This document shows, in pieces, positions 26,809-36,770 of a DNA stretch of 64,000 nucleotides. A model generated the notes under the pieces. That model was not told the origin of the DNA, did no database searches, and saw only the letters and a list, made by a program, of their open reading frames with translations. Source of the DNA: Nitrosomonadales bacterium (GTDB taxonomy: Bacteria > Pseudomonadota > Gammaproteobacteria > Burkholderiales > Gallionellaceae); assembly GCA_016235045.1 (NCBI GenBank), contig JACRME010000004.1, positions 186,001 to 250,000 of the forward strand. The letters run 5' to 3'. Made by a program: the position numbers and the translations under genes. Numbering within the stretch: position 1 is the stretch's first letter; the number at the start of each line of letters is the position of its first letter.

Positions 26809-27753
26809 TCAAGCCAGCAGCCGGGTCAACGTCTGTGCCAGTTTCTGCGGTTCGAACTTCGGTACGTACTCGTCCACGCCCACCGTTTTGCCGAGTTGCT
26901 GATTGGATGCGCTGGACAAGGACGAGTGCATCAGCACCGGAATGCCGGCGAAACGTTTGTCCGCCTTGATCTTGCGCGTCAGCATGTAACCGTCCATTTC
27001 CGGCATTTCCACATCGGTCAGGATCACCTGCACCAAGTCCTTCATCGGCGTGTGCGAGGCATCGGCGTAGTCGGCCATCTTCGACAGCTCCAGCCAGGCC
27101 TGGCGGCCGTTGATGGCGGCAATGGACTTGATGCCCATGGCATCCAGCGTGCGCTGGATCTGGTGCCGCGCCACCGACGAATCGTCGGCAAAAAACACGG
27201 TGCGATCCTCCTTGCCGAGATGTTTCACGCTCTTGTAGATCATTTCGTCGGCATCGAAGCGGGTGGTTTCGGACAGCACTTTTTCCACGTCCATCATCAT
27301 CACCAGCCGGCCGTCTTTCAACTCGGTGATCGCCGTGACCAGTCCGCCCATTTCCGCCACCAGCATCGCGGGCGGCACGCGCATTGCCGACCAGTCCAGC
27401 CGCAGGATGTTGTCCACCGCCTTGACCAGAAAACCCTGGGTGTGACCGTTGTATTCGGTGACGATCATGATGTCGGCCTTGTCGTCCGTCGGGATGCCCG
27501 CGTATTTCGCCAGGTCGATCACCGGCACCAGCACGCCGCGCAAACTCACCATCCCCTCCACCGACTCGGGCATTTCCGGCGCGCGGGTTATTTCGGGGAT
27601 GCGCATCACCTCGCGCACCTTGAACACGTTGATGCCGTAGGTTTCCTCGCGCCCGGTGCGCTTATCCTTCCCAAGCGTGAACATCAGGATTTCCAGCTTG
27701 TTGGTTCCCGCCAGTTTGGTGCGGGCATCGATGTTTTTCAACAGATCAGACAT
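26809..27753 (-). CDS. cheV: Chemotaxis coupling protein CheV (copy 2)
   Basis: The 314-residue CheV paralogue has a CheW-like domain (MSDLLKNIDARTKLAGTNKL, then ILMFTLGKDKRTGREETYGI) carrying a short insertion relative to copy 1. Its receiver has TVFFADDSSVARHQI and ILTDVEMPEMDGYML. It lies 12 bases upstream of copy 1 and downstream of the haem-containing receptors. Because no cheW is present in the region, one or both CheV proteins could act as the main coupling proteins for those receptors; that is inference. Confidence 0.95.
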   Translation of the reverse strand: MSDLLKNIDARTKLAGTNKLEILMFTLGKDKRTGREETYGINVFKVREVMRIPEITRAPEMPESVEGMVSLRGVLVPVIDLAKYAGIPTDDKADIMIVTEYNGHTQGFLVKAVDNILRLDWSAMRVPPAMLVAEMGGLVTAITELKDGRLVMMMDVEKVLSETTRFDADEMIYKSVKHLGKEDRTVFFADDSSVARHQIQRTLDAMGIKSIAAINGRQAWLELSKMADYADASHTPMKDLVQVILTDVEMPEMDGYMLTRKIKADKRFAGIPVLMHSSLSSASNQQLGKTVGVDEYVPKFEPQKLAQTLTRLLA

Positions 27754-27801
27754 TTTGCTCTCCTTGGGATGACCGGATTTACCGTCATCGCGTCGCCGCC
27801 G

Positions 27802-29880
27802 TCATTTGCCCACCGCGCACTTGGTCAGCGGATACCCTGCCCTGCTTAGTTCATCGGCAGATTTTGCCAATTCTTCAGCCGCCGTCTTGGCTTCCTGCGC
27901 CGATTGGGTGTTGCTGTCCACCAGCCCGGTTATGCGTTCCAGGCTCTGCGCCACGCTTTCTCCCGCCACCGACTGCTCCTTCGATGCATTGGCGATGTGA
28001 TCGACCCGCTCGGATACGTTCATGGTCGCGCTCATGATCTGCTTCAGCCCCTCGCCATTCTTGCGTATCAGCGTAATGCCGTCTTCCACCTCCGATACGG
28101 CGCTTTGCATGGAAACCACCGCGGCGTCGGAAATCGAGTTGATTTCGGCGATGGTCCTGGCGATATCCTTGGTGCTGGTCGCCGTGCGCTCGGCCAGCTT
28201 GCGCACCTCGTCCGCCACCACCGCAAACCCGCGCCCCTGTTCGCCCGCCCGCGCCGCCTCGATCGCCGCATTCAACGCCAGCAAATTGGTCTGTTCGGCG
28301 ATCTCCTTGATGGCATTGGCGATGACGCCGATGCGGTGGATGGATTCGCCCAGGTCGGAAATGGTCTTGCTGGACGACTGTACCGTGGTCGCCACCTTGC
28401 CGGTCGCCACGATACTCAACTCCATGTTGCGGTTATTCTCATCGACGATTTGCCGCATCGCCCTGGCATCGTCAAGCGAATCCGCCGCCATGTGCGCCAC
28501 TTCCGCCACAGACTGGCTGAATTGCTCCATGGTCGCGGCGATCTGCTGGATGTGATCCTGCTCGGTCAGGGCATTGTGGGCCACGCCGTTCACCTTGGCG
28601 TCCACCTCGCCGATGCGCCCCTGCATCTTCCTCACCGGCGCAACGATCTCGTCCACCATGGTACGCAGATAGGTCTGCAAAGTCTGTATCTCGCACAGCA
28701 ATTGCCCCATCTCGTCCCGGATCGAAATATCCATCTCGTCGTCGAGGTTGCCCTCCATGATGTGCCTGAACTCGGCGCGCACCATGTCGGCCGGACGGCG
28801 CACATAACGCTTCACGCAAAACCCGATGAAAAAGAACAGGAACACGTGCAATGCAACCTGCCCCAGCACTGTCTGCATCTCCATGCGGTTAATGCGGTCG
28901 TAGTCCGGCTGCAGGTTGATCAGCACGTCGGAAGCGCCGAGCACCGTATTCTCCTGCGTCGCATGGCAGACCGTGCAATCGGTGCCGTGGAAATCCTTGC
29001 TGGCCAGGTAAGGGGTGATCACCCGCAGCGTCGGCGCACCGGCTTCGTCCTTGCCGTACATTACGCTGGTTTTCTTGCTTTCGATCACCCGCCGCTGGGC
29101 ATCGTCCTTGATCTGTTCTTCCGGCAGCCCGGCCCCGTACAAATCGACCACCTGTTTGGCACGAACAATCTGCGCCGACTTGACGTGCACGCCGGAACTG
29201 ACCTTCTGGATCAGCAGCTTCCGGTTATTGATGTCGCCGATCTGTCCCGTCACCATCAGCATGTTGGCGCTGTCGATGATCTCGTTGGCAATCTGGGCGC
29301 CTTTTTCCTCCGCCAGTGTCCTCGATTCTTCGCGCAGGTTGGAGGAAACGAACACTTGCGCCCCGGTCAGCACGATCAACAGCGAGGACTGGATCAGGAA
29401 CTGCAGTTTTGAAATCAGGGTCCAGTTCTTGAATTTGTAACGTTCGTATTTTGAAACAACCTGTCTGCCGGTTCGATTCAGCTCCCGATACAACGCTTCG
29501 GCTTCCGCCACTTGCTCGCGCGCTGGCTGGCGCCGCACCGACACATAACCGATGACCGAGCCATTCTCGATGATGGGCGCGACGGTGGCGCGCACCCAGT
29601 AGTGGTCGCCGTTGTTGCAGCGGTTTTTGACCACCCCGCGCCACGGACGATGCGATTCCAGCGTGTCCCACAACCACTTGAACGCCTGCGGCGGCATGTC
29701 CGGGTGGCGCACGATGTTGTGGCTCCTGCCGATCAATTCCTCGCGGCTGTAACCGGAAATCGCCACGAAGGCATCATTGGCGTAGGTGATGACACCCTTG
29801 GTATCCGTCTTGGATATCAACACCGCCCCGGCCGGGAACGAAACTTCTCTTTTCGATACGTACGCGTCCTTGTTTTGCAT
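27802..29880 (-). CDS. Chemoreceptor with PAS domain and CxxCH haem c periplasmic domain
   Basis: The 692-residue receptor has an N-terminal Aer-type PAS domain (about 20-125, [38 protein letters not shown]). A membrane helix is at about 155-175, then a periplasmic domain containing CTVCH near residue 301 in the context of a Tll0287/DUF3365-like fold. A second helix at about 345-362, a HAMP-like linker and the signalling hairpin follow. The CxxCH should bind haem c, giving a redox or gas sensor, while the PAS may bind FAD. It is the first of three haem-type receptors in tandem. The haem assignment rests on motif only. Confidence 0.9.
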   Translation of the reverse strand: MQNKDAYVSKREVSFPAGAVLISKTDTKGVITYANDAFVAISGYSREELIGRSHNIVRHPDMPPQAFKWLWDTLESHRPWRGVVKNRCNNGDHYWVRATVAPIIENGSVIGYVSVRRQPAREQVAEAEALYRELNRTGRQVVSKYERYKFKNWTLISKLQFLIQSSLLIVLTGAQVFVSSNLREESRTLAEEKGAQIANEIIDSANMLMVTGQIGDINNRKLLIQKVSSGVHVKSAQIVRAKQVVDLYGAGLPEEQIKDDAQRRVIESKKTSVMYGKDEAGAPTLRVITPYLASKDFHGTDCTVCHATQENTVLGASDVLINLQPDYDRINRMEMQTVLGQVALHVFLFFFIGFCVKRYVRRPADMVRAEFRHIMEGNLDDEMDISIRDEMGQLLCEIQTLQTYLRTMVDEIVAPVRKMQGRIGEVDAKVNGVAHNALTEQDHIQQIAATMEQFSQSVAEVAHMAADSLDDARAMRQIVDENNRNMELSIVATGKVATTVQSSSKTISDLGESIHRIGVIANAIKEIAEQTNLLALNAAIEAARAGEQGRGFAVVADEVRKLAERTATSTKDIARTIAEINSISDAAVVSMQSAVSEVEDGITLIRKNGEGLKQIMSATMNVSERVDHIANASKEQSVAGESVAQSLERITGLVDSNTQSAQEAKTAAEELAKSADELSRAGYPLTKCAVGK

Positions 29881-29965
29881 AACATCCTCCCTATGGCAGC
29901 TTCACTGCCTTGACGCATCCGGCCGCGTTCCGCAATTCCTGCGCCATCATCCGATCCACGGTCTT

Positions 29966-31597
29966 TTAAACCCTGAAGCGGGCAACGGCATTCTGAAGCT
30001 CGACACCCATGCGCTCCAGCTCGGTAATATCGTGCGCCGTTTGCTCGATGGCAGCATGGTTCTTTTCGGCCATGTTGGCGATTTGTTCGATGTTGCGCGT
30101 GATCTCGTTGCTGGCGGCACCTTGTTCGCCTACCGAGACGGCGATCTCGCCGACGCCCACGTTGGACTCCTTTACCGCCGCACCGGCCTCGATCAGTACC
30201 GCGGACATCTGTTCGACATGCTTGTGCGTGGTCTGCAGCGACTGTACGCCGGAGGCAATAGCCTGCTCGACGCGGGCCGATTTTTCATCCAGTTTGCTGG
30301 TCACTTTGTCGATTTCGCTGGCCGACTGGGCTGACTTCTCCGCCAGTTTGCGCACTTCATCCGCCACCACGGCAAAACCGCGACCCTGCTCGCCGGCACG
30401 TGCCGCTTCGATCGCGGCGTTCAGCGCCAGCAAATTGGTCTGGTCGGCGATATCCTTCACTTGCTGAGTCATGTTGGCGATGGTGCGCGCACTCTCGACG
30501 AATTCGTTGGCGGAAAGGGCGATTTGCTGCACGGCATGCTCGATGCTCTGTATCTCACGCACCATCTCCGCCACGCTGCGGTTGCCCTGCTCGGTTTGCT
30601 GCAGGCTCTTTTCGGACAGTCCGCGCACCACGTTGGTATTTTGCGCAACCGAGTTGATGCTGGAGGTCACCGCACCGACTGCTGCCGCGGTGGACGACAC
30701 CGCCTCGCTCTGCGCGCGCGAACTATCGGCCACCTCCGACGAGGTGGCGGCAATGTGGCTGGTGGTCCTGTTGATCTTGTCCACCCCGTCCAGCACCTGG
30801 CGGATAATGGCGGTGAAACTATCGAGCAAGGCGTTAAACGCCACGGCAGTCTGCCCTACCTCGTCTTTGCTGTGAACCGAGGCGCGGCGCGACAAATCGC
30901 CGTCGGCCTGCATCGCCAGCATGATCTGCTGCAATTTGCGGGTCGGCCGCGTCACCTGGTTGATGAGCCAGCCGATGACAAAGAACAGCATCACCTGCAC
31001 CACGATCTGCCCGATCCACAATATCGCGCTGGCTTTCCCCATCGCCTCATATTCGCCGGTCATATCCAGGCTCACGGTTGCGGCGCCTATCACCGCCCCC
31101 TCTTCCACCACATGGCATTGCAGACAATTGGTTCCCGTGCCGCGAAAATCCTTCGCAGCGGCAATAGGTTCCACCACACGCAAGATACGCTTGCCGTCTT
31201 TCTCGAAAAGTTCGCTTTGCTGCTTGCCCGAGTTCAGTGCCGCACGATCCAGGTCATCCCTGGCCTGCTCTTCGGCAACGCCCGCGCCGAACTGTGCCTC
31301 CACCCCGCGGCCGCGGATGATGCGCAACTCTTCCGCATTGCTGGATGCCGCCATCTTCTTGACGAACAACCGCCGTTGCTCGATATCGGAGATCGTGCCG
31401 TTCAGCATCATCATGTTCAATCCGTTGAACACGCCGTCCGCCGGGATCACCGCGCGGTTCCTGGCATCATCCAGCACGCGCAGTTCGTAACGATCGAACG
31501 CCCACCGTTGCGCGACAACCATTACCAGCAGCAGTATCAACTGGATGGGTATCTGCAATTTGTTTTTAATTGAAAGACCGCTCCACCATTCGCTCAT
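29966..31597 (-). CDS. Chemoreceptor with CxxCH haem c periplasmic domain (second)
   Basis: The 543-residue methyl-accepting protein has a membrane helix at about 13-30. The periplasmic domain begins [20 protein letters not shown] and ends with the CLQCH motif near residue 158 ([17 protein letters not shown]). A second helix, HAMP and signalling hairpin follow. The PAS domain of the preceding receptor is lacking. GAGGTG lies six bases before the preferred ATG (31597). It resembles the receptor at 31633-33258 along its whole length, so the two are tandem duplicates with diverged sensor parts. Confidence 0.92.
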   Translation of the reverse strand: MSEWWSGLSIKNKLQIPIQLILLLVMVVAQRWAFDRYELRVLDDARNRAVIPADGVFNGLNMMMLNGTISDIEQRRLFVKKMAASSNAEELRIIRGRGVEAQFGAGVAEEQARDDLDRAALNSGKQQSELFEKDGKRILRVVEPIAAAKDFRGTGTNCLQCHVVEEGAVIGAATVSLDMTGEYEAMGKASAILWIGQIVVQVMLFFVIGWLINQVTRPTRKLQQIMLAMQADGDLSRRASVHSKDEVGQTAVAFNALLDSFTAIIRQVLDGVDKINRTTSHIAATSSEVADSSRAQSEAVSSTAAAVGAVTSSINSVAQNTNVVRGLSEKSLQQTEQGNRSVAEMVREIQSIEHAVQQIALSANEFVESARTIANMTQQVKDIADQTNLLALNAAIEAARAGEQGRGFAVVADEVRKLAEKSAQSASEIDKVTSKLDEKSARVEQAIASGVQSLQTTHKHVEQMSAVLIEAGAAVKESNVGVGEIAVSVGEQGAASNEITRNIEQIANMAEKNHAAIEQTAHDITELERMGVELQNAVARFRV

Positions 31598-31632
31598 TTT
31601 GTTCACCTCTGATTCAGGGATGCCGATTGCCG

Positions 31633-33258
31633 TCAGACCTTGAATCGTCCGACGGTCTTGTTCAATTCTTCGGCCAGCACTTCCATCGATTTCACCGCCG
31701 TTACCGTTCGCTTGACTACCTCATTGCTTTGATCGGCCATGACCGCGATGTGGTCGACGTTGCGGGTAATATCCTGGCTGGCATCGAGTTGCTTGTTGAT
31801 GGAGCCGGAAATATTTTCCAGCCCCCGATTGACCTCATCCACGGAAGCATTTGCCTCAACCAGAACGGCGGTAACAGTGCGGATATGCGCCTGGCTGCCC
31901 TGCAAAGCGATCAGGCCCCGTTGCACGGTCTTTTCCACCTCTCCGGACTGTGTACCCAGCGATTTGGTCACCTCGTCGATCTGAGTCGCGGACTGCGCTG
32001 ATTTTTCCGCCAGTTTGCGCACTTCATCGGCTACCACCGCAAAACCGCGCCCCTGCTCTCCGGCGCGTGCCGCCTCGATTGCCGCGTTGAGCGCCAGCAG
32101 ATTGGTCTGTTCCGCGATATCCCGCACATGCTGCGTCATGTTGGTTATGCTCTGCGTGTTGTCGACAAAATTGCCCACGGCAGTCGCAATCTCCTGCACC
32201 GAACCTTCCACACGCCCCAGTTCCTGCATCATTTCCTTCAGGCTCTGCTGGCCGCGGTTGGCCCGCTCCAGGCTTTCGCCGGACGCCTTGGCGACCTGAT
32301 CCGTGCTTTCCGCGACTTGCGAGATGCTGTCGCTCACCTGCTCCACGGCCCTGGACGTCGATGCCGCGGCATCGCTTTGCTGTTGCGCGCTCTGTGCTAT
32401 TTGCTCGGCATCCTGCGCCAGGGAATGTGCCGCCTTGCCGACCTGGTGGGCATGCCCGTCGACCTGGGTGACGATGGCCTGAAAACTGCTGGTCAGGTCG
32501 TTAAACGCCTTCGCAGTCTGGCCGATCTCGTCCTCGCTGCGCACGACGACGCGCTTCGACAGATCGCCGTCCGCCTGCATCGCCTGCATCGCCTGCTGCA
32601 ATTCGAGCGTCGGCCCGGTGACAAAACTGATGAGCCAGCCGATGCCGAAATAGAGGAATACCTGGATTCCTATCTGCCCCGCAAAGAGCGCCATGTTCGC
32701 GCGATCCATCACGGAATATTCTTCGGATATATCAAGCGTGATACTCGCCGCCCCGTTTACCGTCCCTTCCGGTACCGTATGGCACATCAGGCAATTTGTG
32801 CCGCGAAAATCCTTTTTTGCGATAAACGGAACCACTACGCGCAACGCATGCTTGCCGCTTTGCTCGAGCAATCTGGTTTGCAGCTTGGCGGTGGACAATG
32901 CCAGCTTGTCCATTTCGTCCTGCACTTGCTCGGAAGGCATACCGGGGCCGAACTGGTCTTGCACCGGCTTGTTGCGCACCACGCGCAACTCCAGCACATT
33001 TTCGGACGAACTCATCTTGTCCACATACAATTTGCGCTGATCGCTGTCGCTGATGATGCCGTTGAGCATCAGCATGTTCAGCCCGTTGAGCACGCCGTCG
33101 GCGGACACCTCGGCCTTCTGCCGCGCCCCTTCCAGCACATGCTGTTCGAATTTGTTCATCGCAGTCCGCTGCGCCATGACCAGTATCACCAGCAATATGA
33201 GCTGGATTGGAATCTGCAACTTGTTCTTCAGCGATAGTCTGCTCCACCAGTTATTCAT
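31633..33258 (-). CDS. Chemoreceptor with CxxCH haem c periplasmic domain (third)
   Basis: The 541-residue paralogue of the preceding receptor has membrane helices at about 12-30 and 185-205. The periplasmic region ([20 protein letters not shown]) and CLMCH near residue 156 ([15 protein letters not shown]) point to a haem c sensor. HAMP and the conserved hairpin tip follow. GGAGCAGG precedes the ATG. It is 72 bases downstream of motB. It probably reports periplasmic redox state or a diatomic gas to the CheA/CheV system; this is inference from the motif. Confidence 0.92.
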   Translation of the reverse strand: MNNWWSRLSLKNKLQIPIQLILLVILVMAQRTAMNKFEQHVLEGARQKAEVSADGVLNGLNMLMLNGIISDSDQRKLYVDKMSSSENVLELRVVRNKPVQDQFGPGMPSEQVQDEMDKLALSTAKLQTRLLEQSGKHALRVVVPFIAKKDFRGTNCLMCHTVPEGTVNGAASITLDISEEYSVMDRANMALFAGQIGIQVFLYFGIGWLISFVTGPTLELQQAMQAMQADGDLSKRVVVRSEDEIGQTAKAFNDLTSSFQAIVTQVDGHAHQVGKAAHSLAQDAEQIAQSAQQQSDAAASTSRAVEQVSDSISQVAESTDQVAKASGESLERANRGQQSLKEMMQELGRVEGSVQEIATAVGNFVDNTQSITNMTQHVRDIAEQTNLLALNAAIEAARAGEQGRGFAVVADEVRKLAEKSAQSATQIDEVTKSLGTQSGEVEKTVQRGLIALQGSQAHIRTVTAVLVEANASVDEVNRGLENISGSINKQLDASQDITRNVDHIAVMADQSNEVVKRTVTAVKSMEVLAEELNKTVGRFKV

Positions 33259-33330
33259 ACCCTGCTCCTGTCGGCCGTTGCTCGTTATATGCCTGCCCTG
33301 TGTTCGATAGCGGCAGGTTGCAGTGATACT

Positions 33331-34365
33331 TTAATGTGCCGCCGGCGACCCACCCGGCGTTACGCCGTTTTCCTGTTCTCCGCCTGTTGCAGTGGCAGGC
33401 ACCGGTTCCGATGCCGTTGCAGCCACACCCGATTCCGCCAGGGGCATTTCGATCGGGTCGCCCGTTTCGGCATCGATATCAACGCTGCCGCCGTCCTTCA
33501 ATGCCGCCTCCTCCGCCCGCTTGTTCATGACGATGATGCTGATGCGGCGATTGATCGGGTTGAGCGGTTGGGTGGCGTCGAACAGCACTGCCGAAGACAG
33601 GCCGACCACTCTCACCACCTTGTGTTCTGCCAGGCCGCCCTTGATCATTTCGCGGCGCGAGGCATTGCCGCGGTCCGCCGACAGTTCCCAGTTGCTGTAG
33701 CGTCCGTCCGCCGTGACATAGGGCTGCGCATCGGTATGACCGGACAGGCTGATCTTGTTGGGCATTTCGTTCAGCATTTTGCCGATCTCGCGCAGGATGT
33801 CCTTGGTATAAGGCTCCAGATCGGCGCTGCCGCTTTGAAACATGGGACGGTTTTTCTCGTCCACGATCTGCACGCGCAGGCCTTCGCTGGTGAGGTCGAG
33901 CAGGATCTGGTTCTTGAATTTCTTCAGTTTGATGTCGGTGTCGATCGCTTTTTCAATATTGGCTTTCAGTTCCTTGAGCTTTTCCAGTTCCTTTTTGCGC
34001 TGTAGCCGCAGGAACTCCTCCTGCGTCGCCTTGATATTGATAATCCGCTTTTCCTGCGGCAGGTCGCCCGACTTCACCTCGCCTTCGCTGCGCGTGAGAT
34101 CCTGCCCGCCGCCCTTGATGATGCTGGAACTGTCGCCGCTGCCCGAGCCGCCCATCAGGGCGACCTTGAGCGGGGTTTTGAAATATTCGGAAATGCCGTT
34201 CAAATCGCCTTTCGAGGTCGATCCCAACAGCCACATGAGCAGGAAAAAAGCCATCATCGCCGTCACAAAGTCGGCGTAGGCGATCTTCCATGCGCCACCG
34301 TGCGCTCCGCCCATCACTTTCTTGATGCGCTTGATGACGATGGGTCTTTTTTCTTCGTTCGCCAT
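33331..34365 (-). CDS. motB: Flagellar motor stator protein MotB
   Basis: This is the stator subunit that conducts ions and anchors to peptidoglycan. The 344-residue protein has one membrane helix with the essential Asp in AYADFVTAMMAFFLLMWLL (about residue 32). A plug/linker follows, then an OmpA-like domain with SLSGHTDAQPYVTADGRYSN and RRISIIVMNKR. A Pro/Ala/Gly-rich tail ends the protein. It follows motA by 34 bases. Unlike motC at 3995-4578, this motAB pair is intact and should power rotation. Confidence 0.96.
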   Translation of the reverse strand: MANEEKRPIVIKRIKKVMGGAHGGAWKIAYADFVTAMMAFFLLMWLLGSTSKGDLNGISEYFKTPLKVALMGGSGSGDSSSIIKGGGQDLTRSEGEVKSGDLPQEKRIINIKATQEEFLRLQRKKELEKLKELKANIEKAIDTDIKLKKFKNQILLDLTSEGLRVQIVDEKNRPMFQSGSADLEPYTKDILREIGKMLNEMPNKISLSGHTDAQPYVTADGRYSNWELSADRGNASRREMIKGGLAEHKVVRVVGLSSAVLFDATQPLNPINRRISIIVMNKRAEEAALKDGGSVDIDAETGDPIEMPLAESGVAATASEPVPATATGGEQENGVTPGGSPAAH

Positions 34366-34399
34366 GGCCTGCTTGTATCTTGTGAATTATGGGTGGCGA

Positions 34400-35254
34400 C
34401 TAACGCTTTTGTTTGACGTGCTCTTCCAGCTCAAGGAAACCCGGACGCTCCGACGAGTTCAGCACCTTGCGCCCGAATTCCACCGCCATCGCCGGCGCAT
34501 AGCCATTGAGGTTGGCCAGCAACACCACCTTGATGGCCTGGAACATCTTCGAGGACTCCTCCGCCTTCTGTTCCAGCGCGGTGGCCAGCGGCCCGACGAA
34601 ACCGTAGGCCAGCAAAATTCCGAGGAAGGTTCCCACCAGTGCATGCGCGATCAGGATGCCCAATTCGGCAGGCGGGATACCCACCGACTCCATGGTATGC
34701 ACCACGCCCATCACCGCCGCGACAATACCGAATGCGGGCATGGCATCGCCCAGTTTCGCGATGATATGGGATGGCACCAATGCCTCGTGGTGATGCGTCT
34801 CGATTTCCAGATCCATCAGGTTCTCGATCTCCATGGCATTGAGGTTGCCGCTGACCATGATGCGAAGGTAATCCGTCATGAATTCGACTACATGGTGATC
34901 GCCCAGGATTTTCGGGTATTTTGCAAACACGGGGCTTTCGTCCGGGTTCTCCACATCGCCTTCGATAGACATCAACCCTTCCTTGCGCACTTTGCCCAGC
35001 AGTTCGTACATAAGTGCCATCAACTCCATGTATGACTCTTTGCTGTATTTTGCGCCCTTGAAAACCTGGGGGAACGCCTTGAGGGTCGCCTTGATCGACT
35101 TGCCGGTATTGCCCACAAAAAAAGCGCCGAGTGCGGCGCCGCCAATCATCAACAACTCCACCGGTTGCAGCAGCGCAGCCAAATGGCCGCCCGCGAGGGC
35201 AAAACCGCCAAACACGGAGGCCGCGACCACGATATAACCAACAATCACCAACAT
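34400..35254 (-). CDS. motA: Flagellar motor stator protein MotA
   Basis: MotA forms the stator pentamer around MotB. The 284-residue product has four membrane helices: two near the N-terminus (MLVIVGYIVVAASVFGGFAL, PVELLMIGGAALGAFFVG) and two near residues 170-220 (MPAFGIVAAVMGVVHTM, LGILIAHALVGTFLGILLAY). A cytoplasmic domain that contacts FliG lies between them. Length matches E. coli MotA (295). GGGAGTGC precedes the ATG. A terminator at 35379-35427 separates it from flhC, so motA likely has its own promoter in 35255-35378; no sigma-28 match was found there. Confidence 0.97.
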   Translation of the reverse strand: MLVIVGYIVVAASVFGGFALAGGHLAALLQPVELLMIGGAALGAFFVGNTGKSIKATLKAFPQVFKGAKYSKESYMELMALMYELLGKVRKEGLMSIEGDVENPDESPVFAKYPKILGDHHVVEFMTDYLRIMVSGNLNAMEIENLMDLEIETHHHEALVPSHIIAKLGDAMPAFGIVAAVMGVVHTMESVGIPPAELGILIAHALVGTFLGILLAYGFVGPLATALEQKAEESSKMFQAIKVVLLANLNGYAPAMAVEFGRKVLNSSERPGFLELEEHVKQKR

Positions 35255-35378
35255 AATGCACTCCCTGGAGTCGATAAATGCCTAAGCTACAACGCCATCG
35301 TAGCAGTTGCACGCCGTGTTCATGCCGGGAACAGGACGCGGATTCAGAGGCATTTCCGCTTTTCGCCTCAACGGACAC

Positions 35379-35427
35379 AAAAACGCCGCCACTGCTGATG
35401 ATACCCACTCGTCAGTAGTAGCGGCGC
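35379..35427 (-). terminator. Rho-independent terminator downstream of flhC
   Basis: On the minus strand, GCCGCTACTACTGA and TCAGCAGTGGCGGC form a stem of about 14 bp with one mismatch and one G-U pair. A TTTTTG run follows immediately. It lies between the flhC stop (35442) and motA, so flhDC and motAB are probably separate transcripts. Confidence 0.8.
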
Positions 35428-35441
35428 TTGAAGTAAGAACT

Positions 35442-35984
35442 TTAGGCAGTTGCCGTTTCGGCTTGCAACGCCTTTTTCGTTTTCCCCGCACGCGAAGGCG
35501 GACGGCAGACACCGCAACTGAAGTCGGCACAAAGTTCGTTGGTATGCACCACAAACTCCCCGCCGCACTCCTTGCAACAGGTCAGTTGCAGCATTTTCGC
35601 CTCGAAGAAACGGATCAGGAACCAGGCGCGGGTAATGCTCAATACCGATTCACCGGTCGTGACCGCCACCTGTTCCAGGTACAAACGATAACTCTTGATC
35701 AAGGCCTCGACACCCGACACATTGGCATTTTTCAGCAGGTATTGATGGATTCCCATGAACAGGGAGGAATGGATATTGGGCAGCCAGCTCATGAACCAGT
35801 CGGTCGAATAGGGCAGCATACCCTTTGAGGGCGATTCCCCTTTTACTTCCTTGTACAGACGCAACAGACGCTCCCGGCTCAACCCTGTTTCCTCCTGCAG
35901 CAACTGCAGCCGCGCACCCAACCCGATGAGGTCGACCGCAATCTGTATCTCGCGCGCCTCGTTCACTACGCTCTTGTTTCGCAT
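35442..35984 (-). CDS. flhC: Flagellar master regulator subunit FlhC
   Basis: FlhC with FlhD forms the FlhD4C2 activator of class 2 flagellar operons. The product of 180 residues contains the conserved segments VDLIGLGARLQLLQEETGLS, RLLRLYKEVKGESPSKGMLP and STDWFMSWLPNIHSS. The zinc cluster cysteines lie in LTCCKECGGEFV and FSCGVCRPPSR. The ATG at 35984 gives MRNKSVVNEAREIQIA, which aligns with the E. coli N-terminus; an earlier start would add seven residues. It follows flhD by 17 bases. Confidence 0.95.
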   Translation of the reverse strand: MRNKSVVNEAREIQIAVDLIGLGARLQLLQEETGLSRERLLRLYKEVKGESPSKGMLPYSTDWFMSWLPNIHSSLFMGIHQYLLKNANVSGVEALIKSYRLYLEQVAVTTGESVLSITRAWFLIRFFEAKMLQLTCCKECGGEFVVHTNELCADFSCGVCRPPSRAGKTKKALQAETATA

Positions 35985-36001
35985 GATCGCCACCCGGCCG
36001 C

Positions 36002-36322
36002 TCAAAGCGCCAATGCTTCGGCAGGTTGTCCAGCCATCAGGATGGTGGCATGCGCCTGCGACATCATCCTGTCCTTGTTGTAGTCGGTGACCATGTTGAG
36101 CAACAGGCGTTCGTCAAAACGGAAACGGCACAGCAACATGTTCGAAGCGGCCATCTTGAGCAACTGCGCCGGAGACAGGCCGATAATCAGATCGGCCAGT
36201 TCTTCGCTCACCCCCAGGCGGAAAATCGCGCTGGCCTTGTCGTCACGTATCATCTGCTGAGCCAGCAGCATATAAGACAGATTGGTTTCCTTGATTTCTT
36301 CATGCAATTGATTCGTGTTCAT
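36002..36322 (-). CDS. flhD: Flagellar master regulator subunit FlhD
   Basis: FlhD is the partner of FlhC in the master activator. The 106-residue product starts MNTNQLHEEIKETNLSYMLL and continues QQMIRDDKASAIFRLGVSEE and LADLIIGLSPAQLLKMA, matching FlhD throughout. Upstream at 36323-36770 there is no gene, but there is a strong hairpin (36451-36481) and a sigma-28-like promoter reading toward flhD (36534-36560). Having FlhDC together with FlhF/FlhG is seen in betaproteobacteria and suggests layered control of number, place and timing. Confidence 0.95.
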   Translation of the reverse strand: MNTNQLHEEIKETNLSYMLLAQQMIRDDKASAIFRLGVSEELADLIIGLSPAQLLKMAASNMLLCRFRFDERLLLNMVTDYNKDRMMSQAHATILMAGQPAEALAL

Positions 36323-36450
36323 GGCGGTCCCCTCGCTTAAACAGTGTGATGTCTTGTTACGACGGTTGCATTCTCGGGGAGGCAAGCCAAGGAAAATATC
36401 GGAGGTCTTCCGATTATGATGTAGGAATAGTTCTTACGCAGACGCCAGAA

Positions 36451-36481
36451 TACCCCTGCCAGCTTAAGGCTGACAGGGGTA
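36451..36481 (-). promoter_or_regulatory. Strong hairpin in the flhD leader
   Basis: TACCCCTGCCAGC (36451-36463) and GCTGACAGGGGTA (36469-36481) form a 13-bp stem with a five-base loop; the only imperfection is a G-U pair in the minus-strand transcript. No T-tract follows on either strand, so it is a poor terminator. It lies about 130 bases upstream of flhD and downstream of the sigma-28-like site, where it would be part of a long 5' leader or of a small RNA. Confidence 0.6.
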
Positions 36482-36533
36482 ACTCTGGTTGTGCAGACTA
36501 ACGCGAGGGGACGCAATCAGGCGCACGTACATT

Positions 36534-36560
36534 GTATCGGCAGACATTCGAGAAACTTTA
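36534..36560 (-). promoter_or_regulatory. Sigma-28-like promoter reading toward flhDC
   Basis: On the minus strand, TAAAGTTT (36560-36553) is followed after exactly 11 bases by GCCGATAC (36541-36534). The first element is a perfect match to the FliA consensus and the second is a 7-of-8 match. Transcription would run toward flhD, 212 bases away. A FliA site ahead of the class 1 operon would close a positive loop or drive a leader RNA. Confidence 0.75.
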
Positions 36561-36770
36561 GGGGGAAATTTCAAAAATTTGAATTTCATCATTTGCGACA
36601 TTTCTGAATAGACAAGATATACCAAGCGTACGCACATACAAAACAGGGATTCCAAACAATATAATTCGTAGTTACAACAAGTTGACCTGCATTCCGGAAC
36701 GGGGCATCTCCATGCAGAAATGAATCATCGAGAGTTGAATATGCCTGTTTTGAAGTGGTAAATTATAAAA

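Noticed and set aside
20380-32110. Five nearly identical DNA blocks of about 60-100 bases at 20380, 21390, 28230, 30390 and 32050
   Set aside because: They encode the conserved chemoreceptor signalling tip in each receptor gene. They are shared coding sequence, not a mobile repeat.
36464-36655. A 63-codon minus-strand frame upstream of flhD
   Set aside because: It has no plausible start context or family match, and it overlaps the sigma-28-like promoter and the hairpin.
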